From NCBI RefSeq assembly GCF_963678635.1, contig NC_087064.1, positions 44,563,346 to 44,627,345 of the forward strand: a stretch of DNA of 64,000 nt, written 5' to 3'. This DNA is from Symsagittifera roscoffensis. Lineage: Eukaryota > Xenacoelomorpha > Acoela > Convolutidae. Both the position numbers and the translations under genes were made by a program. This document shows positions 1 to 12,466 of the stretch, piece by piece (within the stretch, counting starts at the first letter, position 1; each line of letters opens with the position of its first letter). Below the pieces are notes generated by a model. The model searched no databases and was not told the origin of the DNA. It worked only from the letters and a program-made list of their open reading frames with translations.

Positions 1-1260
1 AATGATTCGACCCTGTTCCACTCATGATTCGACCCTGTTCGACTTATGATTCGACCCTGTTGGACTGTTGATTCGACCCTGTTCGACTCATGATTCGACC
101 CTGTGCGACTCATGAATCGACCCGGTTCGACTCATGATTCGACCCCGGTTCGACTCTTGATTCGACCTTGATCAACTTATGATTCCACCCTGTTCGATTC
201 ATGATTTCACCCTGTTCGACTCATGATTTGACCAAGTTCGACTCAAGATTCAACCCTGTTCGACTCATGATTCGACCCTGTTCGACTCTTGATTCGACCC
301 TGTTCGTCTCATGATTCGACCCTGTTCGACTCATGATTCGACTCTGTTCCACTCATGATTCCACCCTGTTCGACTCATGATTTCACCCTGTTCGACTTTT
401 GATTCGACCCTGTTCGACTCATGATTCGACCTTGTTCGACTCATGATTTGACACTGTTGCACTCATGATTCGGCCCTGTTCGACTCATGATTCGACTCTG
501 TTCCACTCATGATTCGACCCTGTTCCACTCATGATTCGACCCTGTTCGACTCATGATTCGAACCTGTTCGACTCTTGATTTGACCCTGTTCGACTCATGA
601 TTCGACCCTGTTCGACTCATGATTCGACCCTGTTGCACTTATGATTCGACACTGTTCGACCTATGATTCGACTCTGGTCGACTCATGGTTCGACCCGGTA
701 CGACTCATGATTCGACTCTGTTCCACTCATGATTCCACCCTGTTCGATTCGTGATTTCACCCTGTTCGACTCGTGATTCGACCCTGTTCCACTCATGATT
801 CGACCCTGTTCGACTCATGATTCGACCCTGTTCGACTCATGATTTCACCCTGTTCGACTTTTGATTCGACCCTGTTCGACTAATGTTTCGACCCTGTTTG
901 ACTCATGATTCGACCCGGTTCGACTCATGATTCGACCTGGTTCCACTTATGATTCCACCCTGTTCGATTCATGATTTCACCCTGTTTGACTCATGATTTG
1001 ACCCTGTTCGACTCATGATTCGACCCTGTTCGACTCATGATTCGAGATTCGACCCTGTTCGACTCATGATTCGACCCTCTTCCACTCTTGATTCGACCCT
1101 GTTCGACTCATGATTCGACCCTAATCGACTTTTGATTCGACCATGATCGACTCATGATTCGACCCTGTTCGACTCATGATTCGACCCTGTTCCACTCATG
1201 ATTCGACCCTGTTCGACTCATGATTCGACCCTGTTCCACTCATGATTCGACTCATGATTC
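1..1260. repeat. heterogeneous 22-bp monomers, weak higher-order structure
   Basis: Here the order of variant monomers does not repeat clearly. Single-site variants are mixed (GACTGTTG, GTCTCATG, CTTATGATT, TTTTGATTCG) and there are one-base length changes such as GACCCCGGTTCG near 144. A truncated unit near 1,035-1,055 reads GATTCGAGATTCGACC, and a half-unit deletion lies near 1,234-1,264. The first copy of the marker ACTCTGGTCGACTCATGG, which later defines blocks across the first 47 kb, is at about 671. The stretch holds nothing else. Confidence 0.9.
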
Positions 1261-1264
1261 GACC
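1234..1264. other. half-monomer deletion
   Basis: CATGATTCGACTCATGATTC shows that the CCCTGTTCGA part of a unit is missing, leaving a 12-bp unit. The break falls between the two TTCGAC half-repeats of the monomer. Confidence 0.85.
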
Positions 1265-2543
1265 CTGTTCGACTCTTGATTCGACCCTGTTCGACTCATG
1301 ATTCGACCCTGTTCGACTTATGATTCGACCCTGTTGCACTCATGATTCGACCCTCTTCGACTTATGATTCGACTCTGGTCGACTAATGGCTCGACCCGGT
1401 TCGACTCATGATTCGACTCTGTTCCATTCATGATTCCACCCTGTTCGACTCATGATTTCACCCTGTCCGACTCATGATTCGACCATGTTCGATCTCATGA
1501 TTCGACCCTGTTGGACTCATGATTCGACCCTGTTCGACTCATGATTCGACCATGATCGACTCATGATTCGACCCTGTTCGACTCATGATTCGACCCTGTT
1601 CCATTCATGATTCCACCCTGTTCGACTCATGATTTCACCCTCCCGACTCATGATTCGACCATGTTCGATCTCATGATTCGACCCTGTTGGACTCATGATT
1701 CGACCCTGTTCGACTCATGATTCGACCATGATCGACTCATGATTCGACCCTGTTCGACTCATGATTCGACCCTGTTCCACCCATGATTCGATCCTGTTCG
1801 ACTCATGATTCGACCCTGTTCCACTCATGATTCGACCCTATTCGACTCTTGATTCGACCCTGTTCGACTCATGATTCGACCCTGTTCGACTCATGATTCG
1901 ACCCTGTTCGACTCTTGATTCGACCCTGTTCGACTCATGATTCGACCCTGTTCGACTTATGATTCGACCCTGTTGCACTCATGATTCGACCCTCTTCGAC
2001 TTATGATTCGACTCTGGTCGACTAATGGCTCGACCCGGTTCGACTCATGATTCGACTCTGTTCCATTCATGATTCCACCCTGTTCGACTCATGATTTCAC
2101 CCTGTCCGACTCATGATTCGACCATGTTCGATCTCATGATTCGACCCTGTTGGACTCATGATTCGACCCTGTTCGACTCATGATTCGACCATGATCGACT
2201 CATGATTCGACCCTGTTCGACTCATGATTCGACCCTGTTCCATTCATGATTCCACCCTGTTCGACTCATGATTTCACCCTGTCCGACTCATGATTCGACC
2301 ATGTTCGATCTCATGATTCGACCCTGTTGGACTCATGATTCGACCCTGTTCGACTCATGATTCGACCATGATCGACTCATGATTCGACCCTGTTCGACTC
2401 ATGATTCGACCCTGTTCCACCCATGATTCGATCCTGTTCGACTCATGATTCGACCCTGTTCCACTCATGATTCGACCCTATTCGACTCTTGATTCGACCC
2501 TGTTCGACTCATGATTCGACCCTGTTCGACTCATGATTCGACC
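1261..2543. repeat. tandem duplication of about 640 bp
   Basis: Markers in 1,261-1,899 recur 639-640 bp later in 1,900-2,543: GTTCCATTCA at 1,421 and 2,060, the ACTCTGGTCGACTAATGG block at 1,372 and 2,011, and TTCGACCCTATTCGACTC at 1,831 and 2,471. The offset changes from 639 to 640 because the first copy lost one base near 1,650 (ACCCTCCCGAC against ACCCTGTCCGAC). The copies diverge near 2,544, where the second reads ACCCCGTTGC. The unit is 29 monomers plus one base. Confidence 0.9.
1421..2413. repeat. 177-bp sub-repeat nested in the 640-bp duplication
   Basis: Within each 640-bp copy a run of eight monomers is itself doubled. GTTCCATTCA recurs at 1,421 and 1,598, and at 2,060 and 2,237, both 177 bp apart. 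The odd base comes from a 23-bp monomer containing CGATCTCATG. The same 177-bp step reappears at 6,801 and 6,978 (TCCGTCCTG). The nesting shows that the 177-bp step formed before the 640-bp duplication. Confidence 0.88.
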
Positions 2544-5500
2544 CCGTTGCACTCATGATTCGACCCTCTTCGACTTATGATTCGACTCTGGTCGACTCAT
2601 GGTTCGACCCGGTTCGACTCATGATTCGACCCTGTTCCACCCATGATTCGATCCTGTTCGACTCATGATTCGACCCTGTTCCACTCATGATTCGACCATG
2701 TTCGATCTCATGATTCGACCCTGTTGGACTCATGATTCGACCCTGTTCGACTCATGATTCGACCATGATCGACTCATGATTCGACCCTGTTCGACTCATG
2801 ATTCGACCCTGTTCCACCCATGATTCGATCCTGTTCGACTCATGATTCGACCCTGTTCGACTCATGATTCGACCCTGTTCGACTCTTGATTCGACCCTGT
2901 TCGACTCATGATTCGACCCTGTTCGACTCATGATTCGACCCCGTTGCACTCATGATTCGACCCTCTTCGACTTATGATTCGACTCTGGTCGACTCATGGT
3001 TCGACCCGGTTCGACTCATGATTCGACTCTGTTCCACTCATGATTCCACCCTGCTGACTCATGATTTCACCCTTTTCGACTCATGATTCGACAAGGTTCG
3101 ATCTCATGATTCGACCCTGTTCGACTCATGATTCGACCCTGTTCGACTCATGATTCGACCATGATCGACTCATGATTCGACCGTGTTCGACTCATGATTC
3201 GACCCTGTTCCACCCATGATTCGATCCTGTTCGACTCATGGTTCGACCCTGTTCCACTCATGATTCGACCCTGTTCGACTCATGATTGGACCCTGTTCGA
3301 CTCATGATTCGACCCTGCTCGACTCATGATTCGACTCTGTTCCACTCATGATTCCAACCTCTTCGACTCATGATTTGACCCTGTTCAACTCATGATTCGA
3401 CCCTGTGCGACTCATTATTCGACACTGTTCGACTCATGATTCGACCCTGTTCGACTCATGATTCGACCATGATCGACACATGATTCGACCCTGTTCGACT
3501 CGTGATTCGACCCTGTTCGACTTTTGATTCGACCAAGATCGACTCATGATTCCACCCTGTTCGACTCATGATTCGACCCTGTTCCACTCATGATTCGACC
3601 CTGTTGACTCATGATTCGACCCTGTTCCACTCATGATTCGACCCTGTTCGAATCATGATTCGACCCTGTTCGACTCTTGATTCGACCCTGTTCGACTCAT
3701 GATTCGACCCTGTTGCACTCATGAATCGACACTGTTGCACTCATGATTCGACCCTCTTCGACTTATGATTCGACTCTGGTCGACTCATGGTTCGACCCGG
3801 TTCGACTCATGATTCGACTCTGTTCCACTCATGATTCCACCCTGTTCGACTCATGATTTCACCCTGTTCGACTCTAGATTCGACCATGTTCGATCTCATG
3901 ATTCGACCCTGTTCGACTTATGATTCGACCCTGTTCGACTCACGATTCGACCATGATCGACTCATGATTCGACCCTGTTCGACTCATGATTCGACCCTGT
4001 TCCACCCATGATTCGATCCTGTTCGACTCATGACTCGACCCTGTTCCACTCATGATTCGACCCTGTTCGACTCTTGATTCGACCCTGTCCGACTCATGAT
4101 TCGATCCTGTTCGACTCATGATTCGACCCCGTTGCACTCATGATTCGACCCTCTTCGACTTATGATTCGACTCTGGTCGACTCATGGTTCGACCCGGTTC
4201 GACTCATGATTCGGCTCTGTTCCACTCATGATTCCGTCCTGTTCGACTCATGATTTCACCCTATTCGACTCATGATGCGACCATGTTCGATCTCATGATT
4301 CGACCCTGTTCGACTCACGATTCGACCCTGTTCGACTCATGATTCGACCATGATCGACTCATGATTCGACCCTGTTCGACTCATGATTCGACCCTGTTCC
4401 ACCCATGATTCGATCCTGTTCGACTCATGATTCGACCCTGTTCTACTCATGATTCGACCCTGTTCGACTCTTGATTCGACCCTGTTCGACTCATGATTCG
4501 ACCCTAATCGACTTTTGATTCGACCATGATCGACTCATGATTCGACCCTGTTCGACTCATGATTCGACCCTGTTCCACTCATGATTCGACCCTGTTCGAC
4601 TCATGATTCGACCCTGTTCCACTCATGATTCGACTCATGATTCGACCCTCTTCGACTTATGATTCGACTCTGGTCGACTCATGGTTCGACCCGGTTCGAC
4701 TCATGATTCGACTCTGTTCCACTCATGATTCCACCCTGCTGACTCATGATTTCACCCTGTTCGACTCATGATTCGACCAGGTTCGATCTCATGATTCGAC
4801 CCTGTTCGACTCTTGATTCGACCCTGTTCGACTCATGATTCGACCATGATCGACTCATGATTCGACCGTGTTCGACTCATGATTCGACCCTGTTCCACCC
4901 ATGATTCGATCCTGTTCTACTCATGATTCGACCCTGTTCCACTCATGATTCGACCCTGTTCGACTCATGATTGGACCCTGTTCGACTCATGATTCGACCC
5001 TGCTCGACTCATGATTCGACTCTGTTCCACTCATGATTCCACCCTCTTCGACTCATGATTTGATTCTGTTCAACTCATGGTTCGACCCTGTGCGACTCAG
5101 TATTCGACACTGTTCGACTCATGATTCGACCCTGTTCGACTCATGATTCGACCATGATCGACACATGATTCGACCCTGTTCGACTCGTGATTCGACCCTG
5201 TTCGACTTTTGATTCGACCAAGATCGACTCATGATTCGACCCTGTTCGACTCATGATTCGACCCTGTTCCACTCATGATTCGACCCTGTTCGACTCATGA
5301 TTCGACCCTGTTCCACTCATGATTCGACCCTGTTCGAATCATGATTCGACCCTGTTCGACTCTCGATTCGACCCTGTTCGACTCATGATTCGACCCTGTT
5401 GCACTCATGAATCGACACTGTTGCACTCATGATTCGACCCTCTTCGACTTATGATTCGACTCTGGTCGACTCATGGTTCGACCCGGTTCGACTCATGATT

Positions 5501-5874
5501 CGATTCTGTTGCACTCATGATTCCACCCTGTTCGACTCATGATTTCACCCTGTTCGACTCTAGATTCGACCATGTTCGATCTCATGATTCGACCCTGTTC
5601 GACTCACGATTCGACCATGATCGACTCATGATTCGACCCTGTTCGACTCATGATTCGACCCTGTTCCACCCATGATTCGATCCTGTTCGACTCATGACTC
5701 GACCCTGTTCCACTCATGATTCGACCCTGTTCGACTCTTGATTCGACCCTGTCCGACTCATGATTCGACCCTGTTCGACTCATGATTCGACCCCGTTGCA
5801 CTCATGATTCGACCCTCTTCGACTTATGATTCGACTCTGGTCGACTCATGGTTCGACCCGGTTCGACTCATGAT
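2544..5874. repeat. 397-bp and about 1.68-kb higher-order repeats
   Basis: The marker CTCTGGTCGACTC lies at 2,586, 2,983, 3,774, 4,171, 4,668, 5,460 and 5,835, giving steps of 397, 791, 397, 497, 792 and 375 bp. The sum 791+397+497 (1,685) is followed by 792+375+507 (1,674), so two passes of a three-part super-unit run from 2,983 to 6,342. 397 is 18 monomers plus one base and 375 is the same block minus one monomer. Each block carries the order CGATCTCATG, ACCATGATCGACTC, TTCCACCCATGATTCGATCC, CCCGTTGCACTC. A 12-bp half-unit remains at about 4,621-4,650. Confidence 0.88.
4621..4650. other. half-monomer deletion
   Basis: This is the same 12-bp remnant as at 1,234, again following TTCCACTC and probably copied with its block. 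It explains the irregular 497-bp step between markers at 4,171 and 4,668. Confidence 0.85.
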
Positions 5875-7870
5875 TCGGCTCTGTTCCACTCATGATTCCG
5901 TCCTGTTCGACTCATGATTTCACCCTATTCGACTCATGATGCGACCATGTTCGATCTCATGATTCGACCCTGTTCGAATCATGATTCGACCCTGTTCGAC
6001 TCATGATTCCACCATGATCGACTCATGATTCGACCCTGTTCGACTCATGATTCGACCCTGTTCCACCCATGATTCGATCCTGTTCGACTCATGATTCGAC
6101 CCTGTTCTACTCATGATTCGACCCTGTTCGACTCTTGATTCGACCCTGTTCGACTCATGATTCGACCCTAATCGACTTTTGATTCGACCATGATCGACTC
6201 ATGATTCGACCCTGTTCGACTCATGATTCGACCCTGTTCGACTCTTGATTCGACCCTGTTCGACTCATGATTCGACCCTGTTCGACTCATGATTCGACCC
6301 TGTTGCACTCATGATTCGACCCTCTTCGACTTATGATTCGACTCTGGTCGACTCATGGCTCGACCCGGTTCGACTCATGATTCGACTCTGTTCCACTCAT
6401 GATTCCACCCTGTTCGACTCATGATTTCACCCTGTTCGACTCATGATTCGACCATGTTCGATCTCATGATTCGACCCTGTTCGACTCATGATTCGACCAT
6501 GATCGACTCATGATTCGACCCTGTTCGACTCATGATTCGACCATGATCGACTCATGATTCGACCCTGTTCGACTCATGATTCGACCCTGTTCCACCCATG
6601 ATTCGATCCTGTTCGACTCATGATTCGACCCTGTTCGACTCATGATTCGACCCTGTTCCACTCATGATTCGACCCTGTTCGACTCATGATTGGACCCTGT
6701 TCGACTCATGATTCGACCCTGCTCGACTCATGATTCGACTCTGTTCCACTCATGATTCCACCCTCTTCGACTCATGATTTGACCCTGTTCCACTCATGAT
6801 TCCGTCCTGTTCGACTCATGATTTCACCCTATTCGACTCATGATGCGACCATGTTCGATCTCATGATTCGACCCTGTTCGAATCATGATTCGACCCTGTT
6901 CGACTCATGATTCCACCATGATCGACTCATGATTCGACCCTGTTCGACTCATGATTCGGCTCTGTTCCACTCATGATTCCGTCCTGTTCGACTCATGATT
7001 TCACCCTATTCGACTCATGATGCGACCATGTTCGATCTCATGATTCGACCCTGTTCGAATCATGATTCGACCCTGTTCGACTCATGATTCCACCATGATC
7101 GACTCATGATTCGACCCTGTTCGACTCATGATTCGACCCTGTTCCACCCATGATTCGATCCTGTTCGACTCATGATTCGACCCTGTTCTACTCATGATTC
7201 GACCCTGTTCGACTCTTGATTCGACCCTGTTCGACTCATGATTCGACCCTAATCGACTTTTGATTCGACCATGATCGACTCATGATTCGACCCTGTTCGA
7301 CTCATGATTCGACCCTGTTCGACTCTTGATTCGACCCTGTTCGACTCATGATTCGACCCTGTTCGACTCATGATTCGACCCTGTTGCACTCATGATTCGA
7401 CCCTCTTCGACTTATGATTCGACTCTGGTCGACTCATGGCTCGACCCGGTTCGACTCATGATTCGACTCTGTTCCACTCATGATTCCACCCTGTTCGACT
7501 CATGATTTCACCCTGTTCGACTCATGATTCGACCATGTTCGATCTCATGATTCGACCCTGTTCGACTCATGATTCGACCATGATCGACTCATGATTCGAC
7601 CCTGTTCGACTCATGATTCGACCATGATCGACTCATGATTCGACCCTGTTCGACTCATGATTCGACCCTGTTCCACCCATGATTCGATCCTGTTCGACTC
7701 ATGATTCGACCCTGTTCGACTCATGATTCGACCCTGTTCCACTCATGATTCGACCCTGTTCGACTCATGATTGGACCCTGTTCGACTCATGATTCGACCC
7801 TGCTCGACTCATGATTCGACTCTGTTCCACTCATGATTCCACCCTCTTCGACTCATGATTTGACCCTGTT
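5875..7870. repeat. duplication with 1,081-bp offset plus a partial third copy
   Basis: The block beginning TCGGCTCTGTTCC at 5,875 recurs at 6,956, and TCCGTCCTG recurs at 5,897, 6,801 and 6,978. The copies 5,875-6,789 and 6,956-7,870 match in every stretch I compared, including rare variants GATGCGACCATG, TTCGAATCATG and GATTCCACCATG. Between them, 6,790-6,955 is a truncated copy of the start of the block. The step 1,081 is 49 monomers plus three bases, as expected from three 23-bp monomers. Confidence 0.9.
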
Positions 7871-10636
7871 CAACTCATGATTCGACCCTGTGCGACTCAT
7901 TATTCGACACTGTTCGACTCATGATTCGACCCTGTTCGACTCATGATTCGACCATGATCGACACATGATTCGACCCTGTTCGACTCGTGATTCGACCCTG
8001 TTCGACTTTTGATTCGACCAAGATCGACTCATGATTCGACCCTGTTCGACTCATGATTCGACCCTGTTCCACTCATGATTCGACCCTGTTCGACTCATGA
8101 TTCGACCCTGTTCCACTCATGATTCGACCCTGTTCGAATCATGATTCGACCCTGTTCGACTCTTGATTCGACCCTGTTCGACTCATGATTCGACCCTGTT
8201 GCACTCATGAATCGACACTGTTGCACTCATGATTCGACCCTCTTCGACTTATGATTCGACTCTGGTCGACTCATGGTTCGACCCGGTTCGACTCATGATT
8301 CGACTCTGTTGCACTCATGATTCCACCCTGTTCGACTCATGATTTCACCCTGTTCGACTCTAGATTCGACCATGTTCGATCTCATGATTCGACCCTGTTC
8401 GACTTATGATTCGACCCTGTTCGACTCACGATTCGACCATGATCGACTCATGATTCGACCCTGTTCGACTCATGATTCGACCCTGTTCCACCCATGATTC
8501 GATCCTGTTCGACTCATGACTCGACCCTGTTCCACTCATGATTCGACCCTGTTCGACTCTTGATTCGACCCTGTCCGACTCATGATTCGACCCTGTTCGA
8601 CTCATGATTCGACCCCGTTGCACTCATGATTCGACCCTCTTCGACTTATGATTCGACTCTGGTCGACTCATGGTTCGACCCGGTTCGACTCATGATTCGG
8701 CTCTGTTCCACTCATGATTCCGTCCTGTTCGACTCATGATTTCACCCTATTCGACTCATGATGCGACCATGTTCGATCTCATGATTCGACCCTGTTCGAA
8801 TCATGATTCGACCCTGTTCGACTCATGATTCCACCATGATCGACTCATGATTCGACCCTGTTCGACTCATGATTCGACCCTGTTCCACCCATGATTCGAT
8901 CCTGTTCGACTCATGATTCGACCCTGTTCTACTCATGATTCGAACCTGTTCGACTCTTGATTCGACCCTGTTCGACTCATGATTCGACCCTAATCGACTT
9001 TTGATTCGACCATGATCGACTCATGATTCGACCCTGTTCGACTCATGATTCGACCCTGTTCGACTCTTGGTTCGACCCTGTTCGACTCATGATTCGACCC
9101 TGTTCGACTCATGATTCGACCCTGTTGCACTCATGATTCGACCCTCTTCGACTTATGATTCGACTCTGGTCGACTCATGGCTCGACCCGGTTCGACTCAT
9201 GATTCGACTCTGTTCCACTCATGATTCCACCCTGTTCGACTCATGATTTCACCCTGTTCGACTCATGATTCGACCATGTTCGATCTCATGATTCGACCCT
9301 GTTGGACTCATGATTCGACCCTGTTCGACTCATGATTCGACCATGATCGACTCATGATTCGACCCTGTTCGACTCATGATTCGACCCTGTTCCACCCATG
9401 ATTCGATCCTGTTCGACTCATGATTCGACCCTGTTCCACTCATGATTCGACCCTGTTCGACTCTTGATTCGACCCTGTTCGACTCATGATTCGACCCTGT
9501 TCGACTCATGATTCGACCCCGTTGCACTCATGATTCGACCCTCTTCGACTTATGATTCGACTCTGGTCGACTCATGGTTCGACCCGGTTCGACTCATGAT
9601 TCGACCCTGTTCAACTCATGATTCGACCATGATCGACTCATGATTCGAACGTGTTCGACTCATGATTCGACCCTGTTCCACCCATGATTCGATCCTGTTC
9701 GACTCATGATTCGACCCTGTTCCACTCATGATTCGACCCTGTTCGACTCATGATTGGACCCTGTTCGACTCATGATTCGACCCTGCTCGACTCATGATTC
9801 GACTCTGTTCCACTCATGATTCCACCCTCTTCGAGTCATGATTTCACCCTGTTCAACTCATGATTCGACCCTGTGCGACTCATTATTCGACACTGTTCGA
9901 CTCATGAGTCGACCCTGTTCGACTCATGATTCGACCATGATCGACACATGATTCGACCCTGTTCGACTCATGATTCGACCCTGTTCGACTTTTGATTCGA
10001 CCAAGATCGACTCATGATTCGACCCTGTTCGACTCATGATTCGACCCTGTTCCACCCATGATTCGATCCTGTTCGACTCAGGATTCGACCCTGTTCGACT
10101 CATGATTCGACCCTGTTCCACTCATGATTCGACCCTGTTGCACTCATGATTAGACCCTCTTCGACTTATGATTCGACTCTGGTCGACTCATGGTTCGACC
10201 CGGTTCGACTCATGATTCGACTCTGTTCCACTCATGATTCCACCCTGTTCGACTCATGATTTCACCCTGTTCGACTCATGATTCGACCATGTTCGATCTC
10301 ATGATTCGACCCTGTTCGACTTATGATTCGACCCTGTTCGACTCACGATTCGACCATGATCGACTCATGATTCGACCCTGTTCGACTCATGATTCGACCC
10401 TGTTCCACCCAAGATTCGATCCTGTTCGACTCATGACTCGACCCTGTTCCACTCATGATTCGACCCTGTTCGACTCTTGATTCGACCCTGTCCGACTCAT
10501 GATTCGACCCTGTTCGACTCATGATTCGACCCCGTTGCACTCATGATTCCACCCTCTTCGACTCATTATTTCACCCTGTTCAGCTCATGATTCGACCCTG
10601 TGCGACTCATTATTCGACACTGTTCGACTCATGATT
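7871..10636. repeat. further copies of the three-part super-unit
   Basis: Marker CTCTGGTCGACTC is at 7,423, 8,260, 8,657, 9,164, 9,561 and 10,177, with steps of 837, 397, 507, 397 and 616 bp. The first three sum to 1,741, another pass of the super-unit seen at 2,983-6,342 with two extra monomers. TCCGTCCTG at 8,719 is 1,741 bp after the copy at 6,978. The rare ACCATGATCGACACATG monomer lies at about 7,956 and 9,939. Four of the five steps are n x 22 + 1; 616 is 28 monomers exactly. Confidence 0.85.
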
Positions 10637-12466
10637 CGACCCTGTTCGACTCATGATTCGACCATGATCGACACATGATTCGACCCTGTTCGACTCATGA
10701 TTTGATCCTGTTCGACTTTTGATTCGACCAAGATCGACTCATGATTCGACCCTGTTCGACTCATGATTCGACCCTGTTCCACTCATGATTCGACCCTGTT
10801 CGACTCATGATTCGACCCTGTTCCACCCATGATTCGATCCTGTTCGACTTTTGATTCGACCAAGATCGACTCATGATTCGACCCTGTTCGACTCATGATT
10901 CGACCCTGTTCCACTCATGATTCGACCCTGTTCCACTCAGGATTCGACCCTGTTCGACTCATGATTCGACCCTGTTCCACTCATGATTCGACCCTGTTGC
11001 ACTCATGATTAGACCCTCTTCGACTTATGATTCGACTCTGGTCGACTCATGGTTCGACCCGGTTCGACTCATGATTCGACTCTGTTCCACTCATGATTCC
11101 ACCCTGTTCGACTCATGATTTCACCCTATTCGACTCATGATTCGACCATGTTCGATCTCATGATTCGACCCTGTTCGACTTATGATTCGACCCTGTTCGA
11201 CTCACGATTCGACCATGATCGACTCATGATTCGACCCTGTTCGACTCATGATTCGACCCTGTTCCACCCACGATTCGATCCTGTTCGACTCATGACTCGA
11301 CCCTGTTCCACTCATGATTCGACCCTGTTGCACTCATGATTAGACCCTCTTCGACTTATGATTCGACTCTGGTCGACTCATGGTTCGACCCGGTTCGACT
11401 CATTATTCGACTCTGTTCCACTCATGATTCCACCCTGTTCGACTCATGATTTCACCCTATTCGACTCATGATTCGACCATGTTCGATCTCATGATTCGAC
11501 CCTGTTGGACTTATGATTCGACACTGTTCGACTCACGATTCGACCATGATCGACTCATGATTCGACCCTGTTCGACTCATGATTCGACCATGATCGACAC
11601 ATGATTCGACCCTGTTCGACTCATGATTTGATCCTGTTCGACTTTTGATTCGACCAAGATCGACTCATGATTCGACCCTGTTCGACTCATGATTCGACCC
11701 TGTTCCACTCATGATTCGACCCTGTTCGACTCATGATTCGACCCTGTTCCACCCATGATTCGATCCTGTTCGACTTTTGATTCGACCAAGATCGACTCAT
11801 GATTCGACCCTGTTCGACTCATGATTCGACCCTGTTCCACTCATGATTCGGCCCTGTTCCACACAGGATTCGACCCTGTTCGACTCATGATTCGACCCTG
11901 TTCCACTCATGATTCGACCCTGTTGCACTCATGATTAGACCCTCTTCGACTTATGATTCGACTCTGGTCGACTCATGGTTCGACCCGGTTCGACTCATGA
12001 TTCGACTCTGTTCCACTCATGATTCCACCCTGTTCGACTCATGATTTCACCCTATTCGACTCATGATTCGACCATGTTCGATCTCATGATTCGACCCTGT
12101 TCGACTTATGATTCGACCCTGTTCGACTCACGATTCGACCATGATCGACTCATGATTCGACCCTGTTCGACTCATGATTCGACCCTGTTCCACCCACGAT
12201 TCGATCCTGTTCGACTCATGACTCGACCCTGTTCCACTCATGATTCGACCCTGTTGCACTCATGATTAGACCCTCTTCGACTTATGATTCGACTCTGGTC
12301 GACTCATGGTTCGACCCGGTTCGACTCATTATTCGACTCTGTTCCACTCATGATTCCACCCTATTCGACTCATGATTCGACCATGTTCGATCTCATGATT
12401 CGACCCTGTTCGACTTATGATTCGACCCTGTTCGACTCACGATTCGACCATGATCGACTCATGATT
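10637..12466. repeat. tandem duplication of 926 bp
   Basis: GATCGACACA at 10,666 and 11,592, ACCAAGATCG at about 10,728 and 11,654, and marker CTCTGGTCGACTC at 11,036 and 11,962 are all 926 bp apart. The first copy is about 10,637-11,562. The second has lost one monomer near 12,355, where GATTCCACCCTATTCG replaces a two-monomer stretch, so it is about 904 bp. Inside each copy a 331-bp block (15 monomers plus one base) recurs: 11,036 to 11,367 and 11,962 to 12,293. Confidence 0.88.
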
